Counted from the stretch's first letter, positions 53,173-63,307 are shown. The stretch is 64,000 nt of DNA from Arthrobacter globiformis NBRC 12137 (GCF_000238915.1 NZ_BAEG01000051.1:1-64000); one strand, 5' to 3'. The notes: generated from the sequence alone by a model not told the origin. Translations and numbers: made by a program.

Positions 53173-54663
53173 ATGCAGGATCTACGGCTTGTAGGCGTCC
53201 ACGACGACGGGGAGCATCTCCTGTTAAGCGGTACCGCCGGCGCAATGTTCCGGCTGCCGATCAATGAGGCGCTCAGGCTGGCTGCCAGCCGGCCCTCCGC
53301 GCGCCCGTCCGCGGGTACCCCCGTGGCCATGTCTCCGCGCGACATCCAGGCGAAAATCCGCAGCGGTTCCACCGCTGCCGAGGTTGCCGCCGCCTCCGGC
53401 ATGCCGCAGGAAAAGGTCGAGCGGTATGAAGGGCCGGTCCTGGCCGAACGCGCGTACATCGCGCAGCAGGCCCAGAAGGTGGAGGTCGCCTCCCCGGCCC
53501 CGGGGCACGACGTCTACCGTTCGGCGTTCGGCGACAACCCCGCCACCCTCGGCGACATGGTGGCCCACCGGCTGACCGCCCACGGCATCCAGTCCTCAAC
53601 GCTGGAATGGGATTCATGGCGCCGTCCGGACGGTACCTGGACCGTGGTGGCCAAGTTTGAAGCCGCTGCCGGCGGCCACGCAAGCATTGGCGAGGAACCT
53701 CCCGCGATGTGGACGTTCAACCCCACCCGGAAATCCCTGCAGAACGCGAACCGCTGGGCCCAGCAGCTCAGCGAACTGGAGCCACTGGACGGACCTGTGC
53801 CGGCCCGGCGGCTTTCCGCGGTGTCCGACAGGCCTTTCGACTTCGAAACTGACGCGGACGCTGCGGCCCGCACCGGCATTGGTGCAGGCATAGAGCAGCA
53901 GAAGGACCCTGACGGCCTGCTGGACATGCTGCGTTCGCGGCGCGGCCAGCGGCTTGGCGTGGACGAGGACAGCGACGACGCCCTGGCGCTGCTGCTGGCA
54001 AACGGTGTTCCGGCCGCCCACCCTCGGGCGGAGGAGGCGGCCGCGGTCACGGAGGCCGAACCGCCGGCGGAGGGCTCGGCACATGCAGGTGATTCAGCGC
54101 ATTCCGACAGTGCAGCCCATTCCGAGAGTGCATCACATGACGGTGCGGAACCTGGTCCGGAATCCGAAGCGCAGGAGGACGACGGCGACGGCGCCGCCGA
54201 GGCTCCGGCGGCGGAGTTCACCCTGGCCCGGCGCCGTGACGGCAGGCCTTCGATGGTTTCCCGGCTCAACCTGGTGCCCAGGCATGAGGACACGGAGGAC
54301 GAGTCGCTGAAGCTTCACGACGGCGTCAGCACCCACACGCGCGAAATCACCATAGTCCCGGGTCAGCCGGGTCCGGCCAAGCCCAGCCCGGCCAACCCCA
54401 AGGATCCCGCCTCACCGGCGGCGCAGTCCCCCGGCCCGGTTACCGGCCGCCCGGGGCCTGCCAACCCAGGGCTGGACGAACTTTTGGGCCGCGGCAATGC
54501 CCGCCGCCGCCTTGAAGGAAGCCGCCTTGAGGGGACCCGGCCGCAGCCTGGCCAGGGGACGTCCCGTGCCGATCAGGAGGAACCGGAACGCCAGCCGTCC
54601 CGGCCGAAGCGCTCAAGTGTTCCCAGCTGGGACGAAATCGTTTTCGGCACCCGCGGGGACTGA
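53173..54663 (+). CDS. sepH: Septation protein SepH
   Basis: 496 residues from the ATG at 53173, with GGAGG six bases upstream. The N-terminal DUF3071 domain ('MQDLRLVGVHDDGEHLLLSG', 'RPSARPSAGTPVAMSPRDIQAKIRSGSTAAEVAAASGM', a helix-turn-helix) is what binds FtsZ and promotes assembly in Streptomyces SepH. A long disordered Ala/Glu/Ser/Pro region (~290-470) follows, and a conserved C-terminal motif 'KRSSVPSWDEIVFGTR' closes it. Convergent with tdk with four bases between. Confidence 0.93.
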   Translation: MQDLRLVGVHDDGEHLLLSGTAGAMFRLPINEALRLAASRPSARPSAGTPVAMSPRDIQAKIRSGSTAAEVAAASGMPQEKVERYEGPVLAERAYIAQQAQKVEVASPAPGHDVYRSAFGDNPATLGDMVAHRLTAHGIQSSTLEWDSWRRPDGTWTVVAKFEAAAGGHASIGEEPPAMWTFNPTRKSLQNANRWAQQLSELEPLDGPVPARRLSAVSDRPFDFETDADAAARTGIGAGIEQQKDPDGLLDMLRSRRGQRLGVDEDSDDALALLLANGVPAAHPRAEEAAAVTEAEPPAEGSAHAGDSAHSDSAAHSESASHDGAEPGPESEAQEDDGDGAAEAPAAEFTLARRRDGRPSMVSRLNLVPRHEDTEDESLKLHDGVSTHTREITIVPGQPGPAKPSPANPKDPASPAAQSPGPVTGRPGPANPGLDELLGRGNARRRLEGSRLEGTRPQPGQGTSRADQEEPERQPSRPKRSSVPSWDEIVFGTRGD

Positions 54664-54666
54664 GTA

Positions 54667-55440
54667 CTAGCTCCAGGCCCTTCCGCTGGCACTGGCACCG
54701 GCCTTTCCATTGGCGCCCGCCTTTCCACCAGCACCGTGCCACAGGCAGGCGTCCACCTCGAACGGGAGCAGCTCGTCCTGCTGGGCAATGATGCTGGCGC
54801 CGTGGGCAGTCACCCGGCGCATGAAATGCCGGCGGCACAGCGTTTCGTAGCCCACCACCGGCACGTGGCCTTCGTCGCCGTCGGGATCGCCTGCCGCAGG
54901 ATCTATGGCCATGTCCACATCGCCGACCACCACCTGGGCGCCTTCGGTGACCATCACGCCGTCGACCGTCCTGGCGTTATGGGTGGCGCGGCGGCCGCAC
55001 CAGCACAGCGCTTCAACCTGCAGGACCTGCACCCGGTCCGCGAGCTCAATCAGGCGCTGCGAACCCGGGAAGAGGCGGGTCCGGAAGTCCGCAGTGATGC
55101 CAAAGGCGAAGACGTCCACCTCGATCTCGTCCACTACGCGCGCCAGCTGCTCCACCTGGGCGGCTGAATAGAACTGTGCCTCGTCGCAGATGAGGTAGTC
55201 CACGCGAATCCCCTGGGTGCGGCGGAGCACCACCTCGTCCCAGAAGTCCGTGGTGTCGACGACTTCCACGGCCTCGGCCTGCAGCCCCAGGCGGCTGGAG
55301 ATCCGGGAGTCTCCGGCGCGGTCATTGCGGCTGAACCGCACCCCGCCGCGGCCGCGGGCGCGGTGGTTGTAGTCCATCTGCAGGGCGAGGGTGGACTTGC
55401 CGGAGTCCATGGTTCCGGAGAAGAAGACGAGCTCAGCCAC
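54667..55440 (-). CDS. tdk: Thymidine kinase
   Basis: 257 residues. P-loop 'FFSGTMDSGKSTLALQM', the catalytic Glu in 'LICDEAQFYS', the lasso-like 'CWCGRRATHNAR' with the Cys zinc ligands and 'YETLCRRHFM' for the remaining ones. Salvages thymidine to dTMP. A Gly/Lys/Ala tail of ~20 residues is added at the C-terminus. It shares eight bases with the end of the upstream phosphodiesterase, so the two are coupled. Confidence 0.95.
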   Translation of the reverse strand: MAELVFFSGTMDSGKSTLALQMDYNHRARGRGGVRFSRNDRAGDSRISSRLGLQAEAVEVVDTTDFWDEVVLRRTQGIRVDYLICDEAQFYSAAQVEQLARVVDEIEVDVFAFGITADFRTRLFPGSQRLIELADRVQVLQVEALCWCGRRATHNARTVDGVMVTEGAQVVVGDVDMAIDPAAGDPDGDEGHVPVVGYETLCRRHFMRRVTAHGASIIAQQDELLPFEVDACLWHGAGGKAGANGKAGASASGRAWS

Positions 55441-56716
55441 GGGATCCCTGGCGGCCTGCCGTCCTTCCGCGGACAGCCTTGCCCGCAGCTGTCCTACCGG
55501 AAGCCTGGAAGCTGAGCAGCGGGATTTCGCGTTCGGCCCTGGTCAGGGAACCATGCTGGCCCACAACCTCCATGGCCGTCGGACGTACCCGGCGGGTGTC
55601 GTAGAAGGCCAGCGCATCCCGGGCTGCCACCATCACATCGCCCAACCGTCCTGTAACTTCGGGCCGCACCGTACCGAAGAGCCCGGCAGCCACGGCTTCC
55701 TCCCGGCTGAACGCCCAGATCCGCTCGCCGAAGCGGGCACGCCAGGCCGCCAGGAGCCGTTCCTTCGCGGCGTCACCGGCGTCGTCCTCCAGGTACAGGT
55801 GGACCATCCGCGGTTCGCCGGCCGTGTGCCGGACACCGTCCACGAGGGCGGCGTCGGCGGCGTAATCGAGGCGCTGTGACTCAGGAACGTCCAGCATGCC
55901 GTGGTCGGCCGTCACCAGCACTGTGGTTCCGGGCGGGAGTGACGCATCAAGGCGCTTGACCGTGGCGTCCAGCTCCTCGAGCTGGTGCTCCCACTGCGGC
56001 GACTGCGCGCCGTACCGGTGGCCGGCCTTGTCCAGGTCGTTCACGTAAAAGTACATGAGGGCAGACTCCGCGTCAGCCATCGCCTCGGCTGCCGCCGCCG
56101 TGCGGGCGTGCGAGGTGGTGCCGGAGACGAACGTTCCGCCGCGCAGCGCCGCCTGGGTCATGGGCGAGCCGCCGAACTGCGGCAGGCTGACGGTGGTGAC
56201 CGCCACGTGTTCGGAGGCACGTTCGAAGACGGTGGGGAACGGCTGCCACTTTTGCGGGTCCACGGCGGCATCCCAGTTGCCCAGCATGTTGACCACTTTG
56301 TCCTGTGCCGGGTCCAGGACGTCATAGCCCACCAGTCCGTGCTGGCCGGGCGCGAGTCCGGTGCCGAGGCTGGCGAGGGAGGCTGCAGTCGTGGAAGGGA
56401 AGGCGGCATCCAGCCAGACGGGGACCGCCCCCTGGCCCTGCTGCAGGATGCCCCGGAGGAAGGGAGTGTGCGCGGTCTTCTGCTTAAGCAGGCTGCGGCC
56501 CAGCCCGTCGGCGAGGACCACGCACACGCGCTTGGCCTGCGGGAGGCCCAGCACGTTCTCGAAGCCCGGTACACCCAGGCTGGCTGCTGCGCTGCCCAGC
56601 ACCTCGGCCACGGAACGGCGGCCATAGGCCGGCGCCCCCGGCAACCCGCTTACGGCAGGACCGGATTCCGTGGTTCGTGGTGCGGAGCCTGAAGCATGGT
56701 TTTCCTGCTCCCGCAT
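55433..56716 (-). CDS. Alkaline phosphatase-superfamily nucleotide pyrophosphatase/phosphodiesterase
   Basis: 427 residues from the ATG at 56716, two bases beyond the DUF5998 stop; a TTG at 56752 gives 12 more. The fold is type-I phosphodiesterase/phosphatase: metal site 'VVLADGLGRSLL', nucleophile region 'AAFPSTTAASLASLGTGLAPGQHG', 'YVNDLDKAGHRYGAQSPQW' (Asp and His) and 'VLVTADHGMLDV' (Asp-His). No signal peptide is seen, so it is probably cytosolic. The substrate is unknown. Confidence 0.88.
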   Translation of the reverse strand: MREQENHASGSAPRTTESGPAVSGLPGAPAYGRRSVAEVLGSAAASLGVPGFENVLGLPQAKRVCVVLADGLGRSLLKQKTAHTPFLRGILQQGQGAVPVWLDAAFPSTTAASLASLGTGLAPGQHGLVGYDVLDPAQDKVVNMLGNWDAAVDPQKWQPFPTVFERASEHVAVTTVSLPQFGGSPMTQAALRGGTFVSGTTSHARTAAAAEAMADAESALMYFYVNDLDKAGHRYGAQSPQWEHQLEELDATVKRLDASLPPGTTVLVTADHGMLDVPESQRLDYAADAALVDGVRHTAGEPRMVHLYLEDDAGDAAKERLLAAWRARFGERIWAFSREEAVAAGLFGTVRPEVTGRLGDVMVAARDALAFYDTRRVRPTAMEVVGQHGSLTRAEREIPLLSFQASGRTAAGKAVRGRTAGRQGSRG

Positions 56717-56717
56717 C

Positions 56718-57458
56718 TCAGCGCTTGTGCCCGCGGCTGAGCCGGTTGGCAAAAACTCCCATGCGGGGACGCGGGTGGGTTGCGGACGGCGCGTGCCGCA
56801 CCGGGGTGGGGGATCCGGTGTTTACCGCGCGCAGGGCACGGGCAAAAAGCTTGGCATCCTGGACCGCCTGCAGGCCGTCCGCCTCGGCGCTGATGCGCAG
56901 GACGATATCTTCCTGGGCGATGGTGCCGCTGTAGCCATGGTCAGCTTCGCACTGCGGGTCTCCGCAGCTGGCCGGACCCACATCAAGGCGCTGGCCGCCG
57001 GACCAGGCGATGGACAGGGTGACCTCGCGGACCGGGTCCGAAGGCTTGTAGTTCTGCGGCTGGGCGTACATGTAGCTCAGTACCACCGAGCGGATCTGCG
57101 ACACCGGGACGGATTCCGTGGAAATCTGCGCCACGATCTGTTCGCCCGCCTCGTCGAGCTGCTGGTCGTCCACGTGGGTGATCACCAGCATGTCCTCGGT
57201 GAGGACCAGGACGGTGATGTGCCGGCGGACCTCGGCGCGGTCGAAGTGGGTCTCGAGGTGGACCAGGTGCGCGAGGCAGTCCCGGCCGTCCAAGGCGTCA
57301 TCCACGACGTCGGCTACGAGCAGCGGGTAAAACCCCGCCTGCTGCAGGGCGCCGTCGAGGCTCTGGCCCTGCACACTGTGGTTGTGTGAGCTGTGCTGGA
57401 AAGCCTGCGGGCTGTGGTCGGGCGCTTGAGGCTTCGAGGTGGGAGGCTGGGAGCTCAT
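56718..57458 (-). CDS. DUF5998 family protein
   Basis: 246 residues. After a ~30-residue polar head, the conserved part is 'LQQAGFYPLLVADVVDDALDGRDCLAHLVHLETHFDRAEVRRHITVLVLTEDMLVITHVDDQQ' and 'VREVTLSIAWSGGQRLDVGPASCGDPQCEADHGYSGTIAQEDIVLRISAEADG', typical of this actinobacterial family. Function unknown. It precedes the phosphodiesterase and tdk in one leftward row. GGGGAA stands directly before the ATG. Confidence 0.85.
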   Translation of the reverse strand: MSSQPPTSKPQAPDHSPQAFQHSSHNHSVQGQSLDGALQQAGFYPLLVADVVDDALDGRDCLAHLVHLETHFDRAEVRRHITVLVLTEDMLVITHVDDQQLDEAGEQIVAQISTESVPVSQIRSVVLSYMYAQPQNYKPSDPVREVTLSIAWSGGQRLDVGPASCGDPQCEADHGYSGTIAQEDIVLRISAEADGLQAVQDAKLFARALRAVNTGSPTPVRHAPSATHPRPRMGVFANRLSRGHKR

Positions 57459-57502
57459 TTCCCCATTTTCACAGATCGGTGTGGCACATGCTAACCAGGG
57501 GA

Positions 57503-60193
57503 CTAGCTCCGCATCGCCCGCCGCGCGCTGTCAGTGCGCTGCGCCGCGTTCCCGATCCGGACGTCGGCAGCCAGGATGAACGCCCCCTGCGGCGTGGCCA
57601 GGACCGGGTTGAACTCCACCAGGGCTATCTCCGGGTGCGCATCCTTGAGCCGTGCCAGCCGCGCCGCCACCTCCTCCAAAGCGGAGACGTCGACGGCGGG
57701 CAGACCCTGGTAGCCGAACAGCTTCCGTGACGCGCGGGGGCTGCGGATCAGGTCGCGGAGGTCGGCGCCGGACAGCGGCGGCGCCCGGTGCGCCCAGTCC
57801 TCCAGCAGGTTGACGGCGTCGCCGGCCAGCCCGAAGGACACCACCGGCCCCAGCAAAGGGTCCTCGATGGCGCGCAGAGTGCAGGCCTGGCCCACCGGGG
57901 CCATGGTCTGGACCTCCAGCGACGCCAGGCCGTAGGGCTCCAGCGCCCGGCGCATCTGACGAATGTTCAGCCGGAGGGACTCCGCGTCCTGGATGTCCAG
58001 CCGCACCCCGCCCAGGTCAAGGCGGTGGCGCAGCGTCGGATCGGTGGTCTTCAGTGCCACGGGCCAGCCGAGCCTGCCGGCCGCCGCCACGGCTTCATCC
58101 TCCGTATCGAAGCCTTCCGAGGGCATCACCCTGATCCCGTAATGCGCCAGCAGGCGCGCGGCGTCTGCAGGCTCGAGTTGCCTGAGCTGCTCGCCGCGGA
58201 CATCGGCCAGCAGCCGTTCGAGGTCGGCGTGCGCTGCATCCGGATCGCACCCATCGGGATCCACAAAGAGGCCCTGGTCCCGTTCCGCCCATTCGGCGTA
58301 GCGCACAACGGCGGAGAGGGCGGCCACGGCCGCCCCGGGATTCGAGTAGCACGGCACCGGCGCTGCGCCGGCGCCCTCCCCCACCATGCCTTCCACGTAC
58401 ACCGATGGATCGAGGATGCCGGTGAAAGCAGCCACCACCGGTTTTCCGGCCTCGGCGGAGGCTTCTGCGAGCGCCCCGGCAAGCTTCTCCACGGTCAGCC
58501 CGCGGGCCGGAAGGAAGGCCACTACGCCCGCGTGGACCGCCTCGTTGGCCAGCACCCCGCGGAGCCGTTCACGCAGGGCCGGCAGGGCACGGGACATGCC
58601 GGCGTCCAGATCCAGCTCCGTCACGAGCTCCTCGACGCCGAGGCCGTGGGATACGGCGCTGTCCGCCACGACTTTCCCCAGCGCCCCGGAGTTGCTGAAG
58701 ACCGCCACCCCGGCACCCTTGGGCAGCGGCTGGGCAGACACGATCTGTGCCACGTCCATAAGCTGTTCGATGGTCTCCACCCGGATCACCCCGGACTGGC
58801 GCATCATCGAGTCCAGCGCATCGGCGGGAGCCTGCGTGGTGCGCACCGCATGGCCCGGCGGCAGCTGCAGCCCCATGGACGTGGACTTGGCCACGATCAC
58901 CGGCTTGGTCCGCGCGAGCCTGCGGGCGATACGGGAGAACTTGCGCGGGTTGCCGATCGACTCCAGATACAGGCCCACCGCGGTGGTGTCGGCGTCGTCC
59001 TCCCAGAACTGCATCATGTCGTTGCCGGACACATCGGCCCGGTTTCCGGCCGACAGGAAGGTGGAGAGGCCGGCGCGGCGCCGGCTGGACGCCGCGTACA
59101 GCGCCACCCCGATCGCCGCGGACTGGCTGAACAGCCCCAGACCGCCGCCGCGGGCCAGGCTTGGTGCCATGGAGGCGTTCAGCGACACCGCTGGGTTGGT
59201 ATTCACGATGCCCAGCGAGGCCGGTCCGATGACCCGCATCCCGTTGGCCCGCGCCTGCCGCACCAGCTCCCGCTGCCGGGCGAGGCCCCGCTCCCCGTCC
59301 TCGGTGAATCCCGCGGAGGCCACCAGGACCCCCTTCACGCCGGCGGCGGCGCACTCATCCACCACCTTGGGGACTTCCTCGTAGGGCACCGCCACAATGG
59401 CCAGCTGCACCGGCCCGGGCACCTCCGAGAGCTTGCCGAAGGACAGCATTCCGGCCAGTTCAAACGCTTCGGGGTTGATGGCGTAGACGGGACCGGTAAA
59501 ACCGCCTTCGATGATGTGTTCCAGGAGCTGGTACCCCACGGTCCCCCACCTGCGGCTCGCACCGATCACCGCTACCGACGACGGCGCCAGCAGGTCCTGC
59601 ACGCTTCTCGCCTCCGCGCGGTGCTCCCGGGCTTCCATCACGGCGCGCGATTTATCCGTCGGGTCGATGTTGAACTCGAGGCTCACCACGCCATCGTCGA
59701 AATGGCGCTTGACGTCATACCCGGCGTCAGAGAAGACCATGAGCATCTTGCGGTTCTCGGGCAGGACCTCGGCACTGAACCGGCGGATCCCGTTTTCGCG
59801 GGCCGCCGCCGCGAGGTGCTCCAGCAGGATCGAGCCGATGCCCCGGCCCTGGTGCGCGTCGGCGATGTTGAAGGCCACCTCGGCCTCCGCGGGGTCGTCC
59901 AGCCGGTCGTACCGGCCGATGCCGATGATGTCCCCGCCGATGGTGATCACGAAGGCCACCCGGTCCCGGTAGTCCACCTCGGTGAAGCGCTTGAGTTCGC
60001 GGCTGGAGAGCCGCTCCTTGAGGGCGAAGAACCGCATGTAGATGGAGTTCTGCGACTGCCGCGTGTGGAAGGTCTGCACGGCGTCCGCGTCGGTGGGGTG
60101 GATGGGGCGCAAATGCGCTGTGCCGCCGTCCCTCAGAACGACATCGGCCTCCCAATATTCCGGATATTCGCCGTCCCCGGGCTGATCCACCAT
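57503..60193 (-). CDS. PatA-like fusion: GNAT acetyltransferase + ADP-forming acyl-CoA synthetase
   Basis: 896 residues. An N-terminal GNAT domain (~15-180, 'FNIADAHQGRGIGSILLEHLAAAARENGI', acetyl-CoA loop Q-x-x-G-x-G) is joined to a CoA-binding domain (~205-300, 'VAVIGASRRWGTVGYQLLEHI'), a succinyl-CoA-synthetase-like pair of domains (~310-650) and a C-terminal ATP-grasp domain (~680-896). This order is that of the Streptomyces protein-lysine acetyltransferase PatA. In the loop where active ADP-forming ligases read SSHTGALAG, this protein reads 'PPGHAVRTTQAP'; one His remains but the neighbours differ. TAGGCT ends six bases before the ATG. Confidence 0.88.
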   Translation of the reverse strand: MVDQPGDGEYPEYWEADVVLRDGGTAHLRPIHPTDADAVQTFHTRQSQNSIYMRFFALKERLSSRELKRFTEVDYRDRVAFVITIGGDIIGIGRYDRLDDPAEAEVAFNIADAHQGRGIGSILLEHLAAAARENGIRRFSAEVLPENRKMLMVFSDAGYDVKRHFDDGVVSLEFNIDPTDKSRAVMEAREHRAEARSVQDLLAPSSVAVIGASRRWGTVGYQLLEHIIEGGFTGPVYAINPEAFELAGMLSFGKLSEVPGPVQLAIVAVPYEEVPKVVDECAAAGVKGVLVASAGFTEDGERGLARQRELVRQARANGMRVIGPASLGIVNTNPAVSLNASMAPSLARGGGLGLFSQSAAIGVALYAASSRRRAGLSTFLSAGNRADVSGNDMMQFWEDDADTTAVGLYLESIGNPRKFSRIARRLARTKPVIVAKSTSMGLQLPPGHAVRTTQAPADALDSMMRQSGVIRVETIEQLMDVAQIVSAQPLPKGAGVAVFSNSGALGKVVADSAVSHGLGVEELVTELDLDAGMSRALPALRERLRGVLANEAVHAGVVAFLPARGLTVEKLAGALAEASAEAGKPVVAAFTGILDPSVYVEGMVGEGAGAAPVPCYSNPGAAVAALSAVVRYAEWAERDQGLFVDPDGCDPDAAHADLERLLADVRGEQLRQLEPADAARLLAHYGIRVMPSEGFDTEDEAVAAAGRLGWPVALKTTDPTLRHRLDLGGVRLDIQDAESLRLNIRQMRRALEPYGLASLEVQTMAPVGQACTLRAIEDPLLGPVVSFGLAGDAVNLLEDWAHRAPPLSGADLRDLIRSPRASRKLFGYQGLPAVDVSALEEVAARLARLKDAHPEIALVEFNPVLATPQGAFILAADVRIGNAAQRTDSARRAMRS

Positions 60194-60199
60194 AGGCTT

Positions 60200-60205
60200 A
60201 GCCTA
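60200..60205 (-). promoter_or_regulatory. -10 hexamer TAGGCT of the PatA-like gene
   Basis: Ends six bases before the ATG at 60193 and lies inside a 13-base palindrome TAGGCT-T-AGCCTA. Suggests a leaderless transcript. Confidence 0.4.
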
Positions 60206-60249
60206 GCTAAACCTCCCGAAGTGCACCCCAAAAAGGATCCACCAGCCCC

Positions 60250-62766
60250 ATGGCACGCCGCCAAACACGCACCCCCGCAGGGGAAACAGTCCAGGACTAC
60301 ACCGAAAACATCGTTGATATCGACGTGACTTCCGAGATGGAAGGCTCCTTCCTGGAGTACGCGTACTCGGTCATCTACTCCCGGGCCCTGCCCGACGCCC
60401 GGGACGGCCTTAAGCCCGTCCAGCGGCGCATCCTCTACATGATGAGCGACATGGGCCTCCGTCCCGACCGCGGCCACGTCAAGAGCGCCCGCGTGGTGGG
60501 TGAGGTCATGGGCAAGCTCCACCCGCACGGCGACACCGCCATCTACGACGCCATGGTGCGCATGGCCCAGGACTTCTCGCTCCGGCTCCCCCTGATCGAC
60601 GGCCATGGGAACTTCGGCTCGCTCGACGACGGCCCCGCGGCACCGCGGTACACCGAGGCCCGGCTGGCGGCGGCAGCGCTCACCATGACGGACCACCTCG
60701 ACGAAGACGTGGTGGACTTCGTCCCCAATTACGACAACCAGCTCACCCAGCCGGAGGTCCTGCCCGCAGCGTTCCCCAACCTGCTGGTCAACGGCACCAC
60801 CGGCATCGCCGTCGGCATGGCCACGAACATGGCGCCGCACAACCTCGTGGAGGTCATCTCCGCGGCCCGGCACCTCATCGCCAACCCGGACGCCACGCTG
60901 GAAGACATCATGCGGTTCGTGCCCGGCCCCGACCTGCCCACGGGCGGGCGCATCGTGGGCCTGGACGGCATCCGGGACGCGTACGCCACGGGCCGCGGCT
61001 CCTTCAAGACCCGCGCCAAGGTGGAGGTGGAGCAGCTCTCGGCACGCCGGACGGGCCTCGTAGTCACAGAACTGCCGTACATGGTGGGTCCGGAAAAGGT
61101 GATCGAGAAGATCAAGGACGCGGTCAACGGCAAGAAGCTGGCAGGTATCAGCGACGTCGTGGACCTGACCGACCGCAAGCACGGCCTGCGGCTCGTCATC
61201 GAGCTGAAGAACGGTTTCAACCCCAACGCGGTTCTCCAGCAGCTCTACCGCTACTCGCCGATGGAGGACTCCTTCGGCATCAACAACGTCACCCTCGTGG
61301 AGGGGCAGCCGCAGACGCTGGGCCTGCTGCAGCTGCTCACCGTGTACGTGGACCACCGCATCTCGGTGGTGCGGCGCCGGACGGTGTTCCGGCTCGGCAA
61401 GAAGAAGGACCGCCTCCACCTGGTGGAGGGCCTGCTCATCGCCATCGTGGACATCGACGAGGTCATCCAGATCATCCGGTCCTCGGACGAGGCCTCCGCG
61501 GCCCGCGAACGGCTGATGTCCATCTACGACCTCTCCGAGATCCAGGCCAACTACATCCTCGAGCTCCGGCTCCGCCAGCTGACCAAGTACAGCAGGATCG
61601 AACTGGAGAAGGAGCAGGACGAACTTCGCAAGGAGATCGCCGAACTGGAGGCCATCCTCGAGTCCGATCAGCTGCTGCGGGAACTGGTGTCCGGCGAACT
61701 CGGGGAGATCGCGGAAAAGTACGGCACGCCGCGGCGTACGGTGCTCCTGGAATCCGAGGCCGTGTCCCCCACGGTGGCCAGCGCCGCCGGCGTCGAGAGC
61801 AAGGCGGGCGTCAAGGGCAAGCCCGCTCCCCTGGCCCTCGAGATTGCGGACGACCCGTGCTGGGCCATCCTCACGGCCTCCGGCCAGATCGCCCGGACCG
61901 CCAACCAGGACAGCCTGGCCGAGACCGGCCCCCGCTCCAAGCACGACGTGTTCCGCTCGGTGGTCAAGACGTCGGCCCGGGGCGAGATCGCCGCAATCAC
62001 CTCCCAGGGGCGCATGCTCCGGATCCAGGTGATGGACATGCCCGTCCTCCCGCCGGTCTCCGGCCTGCCGAACCTGGCCGGAGGCGTTCCGGCCAAGGAC
62101 TTCATCACCCTCCTGAAGGGTGAGTCCCTTGTGGCATTCGCCCCGCTCGATGAAGTGCTGGCGCTCGGCACGGCGCAGGGCATCGTGAAGCGGGTACAGC
62201 CGGATTACCCCCTGAACCGCGAGGACTGGGAAGTGATCACGCTGAAGGACAAGGACACCGTGGTGGGCGTGGCCCCGGCAGGATCCGACGACACCGACCT
62301 GGTGTTCCTGACGCGGCAGGCACAGCTGCTGCGGTTCAGCGCCGCCGTCGTCCGCCCGCAGGGCAGGACGGCCGGGGGCATGGCCGGCATCAAGCTCGCC
62401 GCCGGGGATCAGGTGGTGTTCTTCGGTGCGGTCGCCCCCGGCGACGAATCCGCCGTCGTCGTCACCATTTCCGGTACGGAAGGTGCCCTGCCGGGCACCG
62501 CCCCCGGGGCCGCCAAGGTGACGGCCTTTGCCGAATACCCGGCCAAGGGCCGCGCCACCGCCGGCGTCCGGGCGCACCGGTTCCTGAAGGGTGAGGACAC
62601 GCTGCTGCTGGCGTGGGCCGGCCACGGCCCGGCGAAGGCGTCGTCGTCGGCAGGGGTGGCCCGCTCGCTGCCCCAGGAGCACGGCCGGCGCGATGGTTCG
62701 GGCATTCCGCTCTCACAGGCGGTGGACGTCATCGGCCCGAGCATGGCCTGGCCGGAATCCGCCTAG
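60250..62766 (+). CDS. parC: DNA topoisomerase IV (gyrase-like) subunit A
   Basis: 838 residues, type IIA topoisomerase A subunit. DNA-cleaving Tyr134 in 'APRYTEAR'; quinolone region '[19 protein letters not shown]' with T96 and D100 at the GyrA S83/D87 positions. A coiled coil (~440-490, '[21 protein letters not shown]') precedes a C-terminal beta-pinwheel whose GyrA-box is degraded ('[12 protein letters not shown]' instead of QRRGGKG), favouring a decatenase over gyrase. AAAGGATC lies upstream of the ATG at rather long spacing. Divergent to the PatA-like gene. The parE partner is outside the window. Confidence 0.93.
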   Translation: MARRQTRTPAGETVQDYTENIVDIDVTSEMEGSFLEYAYSVIYSRALPDARDGLKPVQRRILYMMSDMGLRPDRGHVKSARVVGEVMGKLHPHGDTAIYDAMVRMAQDFSLRLPLIDGHGNFGSLDDGPAAPRYTEARLAAAALTMTDHLDEDVVDFVPNYDNQLTQPEVLPAAFPNLLVNGTTGIAVGMATNMAPHNLVEVISAARHLIANPDATLEDIMRFVPGPDLPTGGRIVGLDGIRDAYATGRGSFKTRAKVEVEQLSARRTGLVVTELPYMVGPEKVIEKIKDAVNGKKLAGISDVVDLTDRKHGLRLVIELKNGFNPNAVLQQLYRYSPMEDSFGINNVTLVEGQPQTLGLLQLLTVYVDHRISVVRRRTVFRLGKKKDRLHLVEGLLIAIVDIDEVIQIIRSSDEASAARERLMSIYDLSEIQANYILELRLRQLTKYSRIELEKEQDELRKEIAELEAILESDQLLRELVSGELGEIAEKYGTPRRTVLLESEAVSPTVASAAGVESKAGVKGKPAPLALEIADDPCWAILTASGQIARTANQDSLAETGPRSKHDVFRSVVKTSARGEIAAITSQGRMLRIQVMDMPVLPPVSGLPNLAGGVPAKDFITLLKGESLVAFAPLDEVLALGTAQGIVKRVQPDYPLNREDWEVITLKDKDTVVGVAPAGSDDTDLVFLTRQAQLLRFSAAVVRPQGRTAGGMAGIKLAAGDQVVFFGAVAPGDESAVVVTISGTEGALPGTAPGAAKVTAFAEYPAKGRATAGVRAHRFLKGEDTLLLAWAGHGPAKASSSAGVARSLPQEHGRRDGSGIPLSQAVDVIGPSMAWPESA

Positions 62767-62769
62767 ACT
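62764..62769 (+). promoter_or_regulatory. -10 hexamer TAGACT of the DinB gene
   Basis: Includes the TAG stop of the topoisomerase gene and ends six bases before the ATG at 62776; same layout as the aldolase gene at 23463. Confidence 0.4.
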
Positions 62770-62775
62770 ACTGCC

Positions 62776-63294
62776 ATGCCTATCGTCCCGGATGAAAAGG
62801 ACTGGACCTGGGTCCTGTCCCGCCCCTGCACGCAGTGCGGCTTCGACGCGTCCACCGTCACGCCGTCCACGGTTCCCGGCAGCGTCGAGAACATGCTGCC
62901 GCGCTGGCGGGCCGTGCTCCGGCGGCCGGACGCCACCGAGCGGCCGGACGACAGCACCTGGTCCGCGCTGGAGTACGCCTGCCATGTCAGGGACGTGTTC
63001 AACCTCTTCGACCGCCGCCTCAACCTGATGCTCACCGATGACAACGCGCGGTTTCAGAACTGGGACCAGGACAAGACGGCACTTGAGAGCGACTACGCGA
63101 ACGCCGACCCCGCCGTGGTGAGCGCCGAGCTCACTGCGGAGGGCCAGCAGGTGGCGGCCTCCTTCGCCAGGGTGCAGGAGTCGCAGTGGGACCGGACCGG
63201 GCTGCGCAGCAACGGCTCGGAGTTCACTGTCCTGACGCTCGCGCAGTATTTCCTGCACGACGTCGTCCATCACCTTGCGGACGTGGACGGCTGA
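62776..63294 (+). CDS. DinB family protein
   Basis: 172 residues. A short head with 'RPCTQCGFDAS' (Cys pair) precedes a four-helix DinB/YfiT bundle; likely metal-binding His in 'ALEYACHVRDVFNLF' and 'QYFLHDVVHHLADV'. Related proteins are thiol (mycothiol)-dependent transferases or isomerases, but no function can be assigned. It converges with the GNAT gene with 13 bases between. Confidence 0.88.
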   Translation: MPIVPDEKDWTWVLSRPCTQCGFDASTVTPSTVPGSVENMLPRWRAVLRRPDATERPDDSTWSALEYACHVRDVFNLFDRRLNLMLTDDNARFQNWDQDKTALESDYANADPAVVSAELTAEGQQVAASFARVQESQWDRTGLRSNGSEFTVLTLAQYFLHDVVHHLADVDG

Positions 63295-63307
63295 CCGGCG
63301 CTTTCGT

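Noticed and set aside
60193..60210. Third iron-box candidate (TAGGCTTAGCCTAGCTAA)
   Set aside because: It overlaps the start codon and -10 hexamer of the PatA-like gene and aligns with the iron-box consensus only with a shift; the palindrome is explained by the promoter hexamer.
60530..60555. Thr at the GyrA Ser83 position as a quinolone-resistance mutation
   Set aside because: The surrounding motif is intact and this is a topoisomerase IV-like protein; a Thr or Ala here can be the natural state, and there is no wild-type reference.
57788..62682. Two very long open frames, 846 residues on plus (57788-60328) and 849 residues on minus (60133-62682)
   Set aside because: They are antisense to the PatA-like and topoisomerase genes, have Arg/His/Gly/Pro-rich composition and no motif; typical of GC-rich DNA with few stops.
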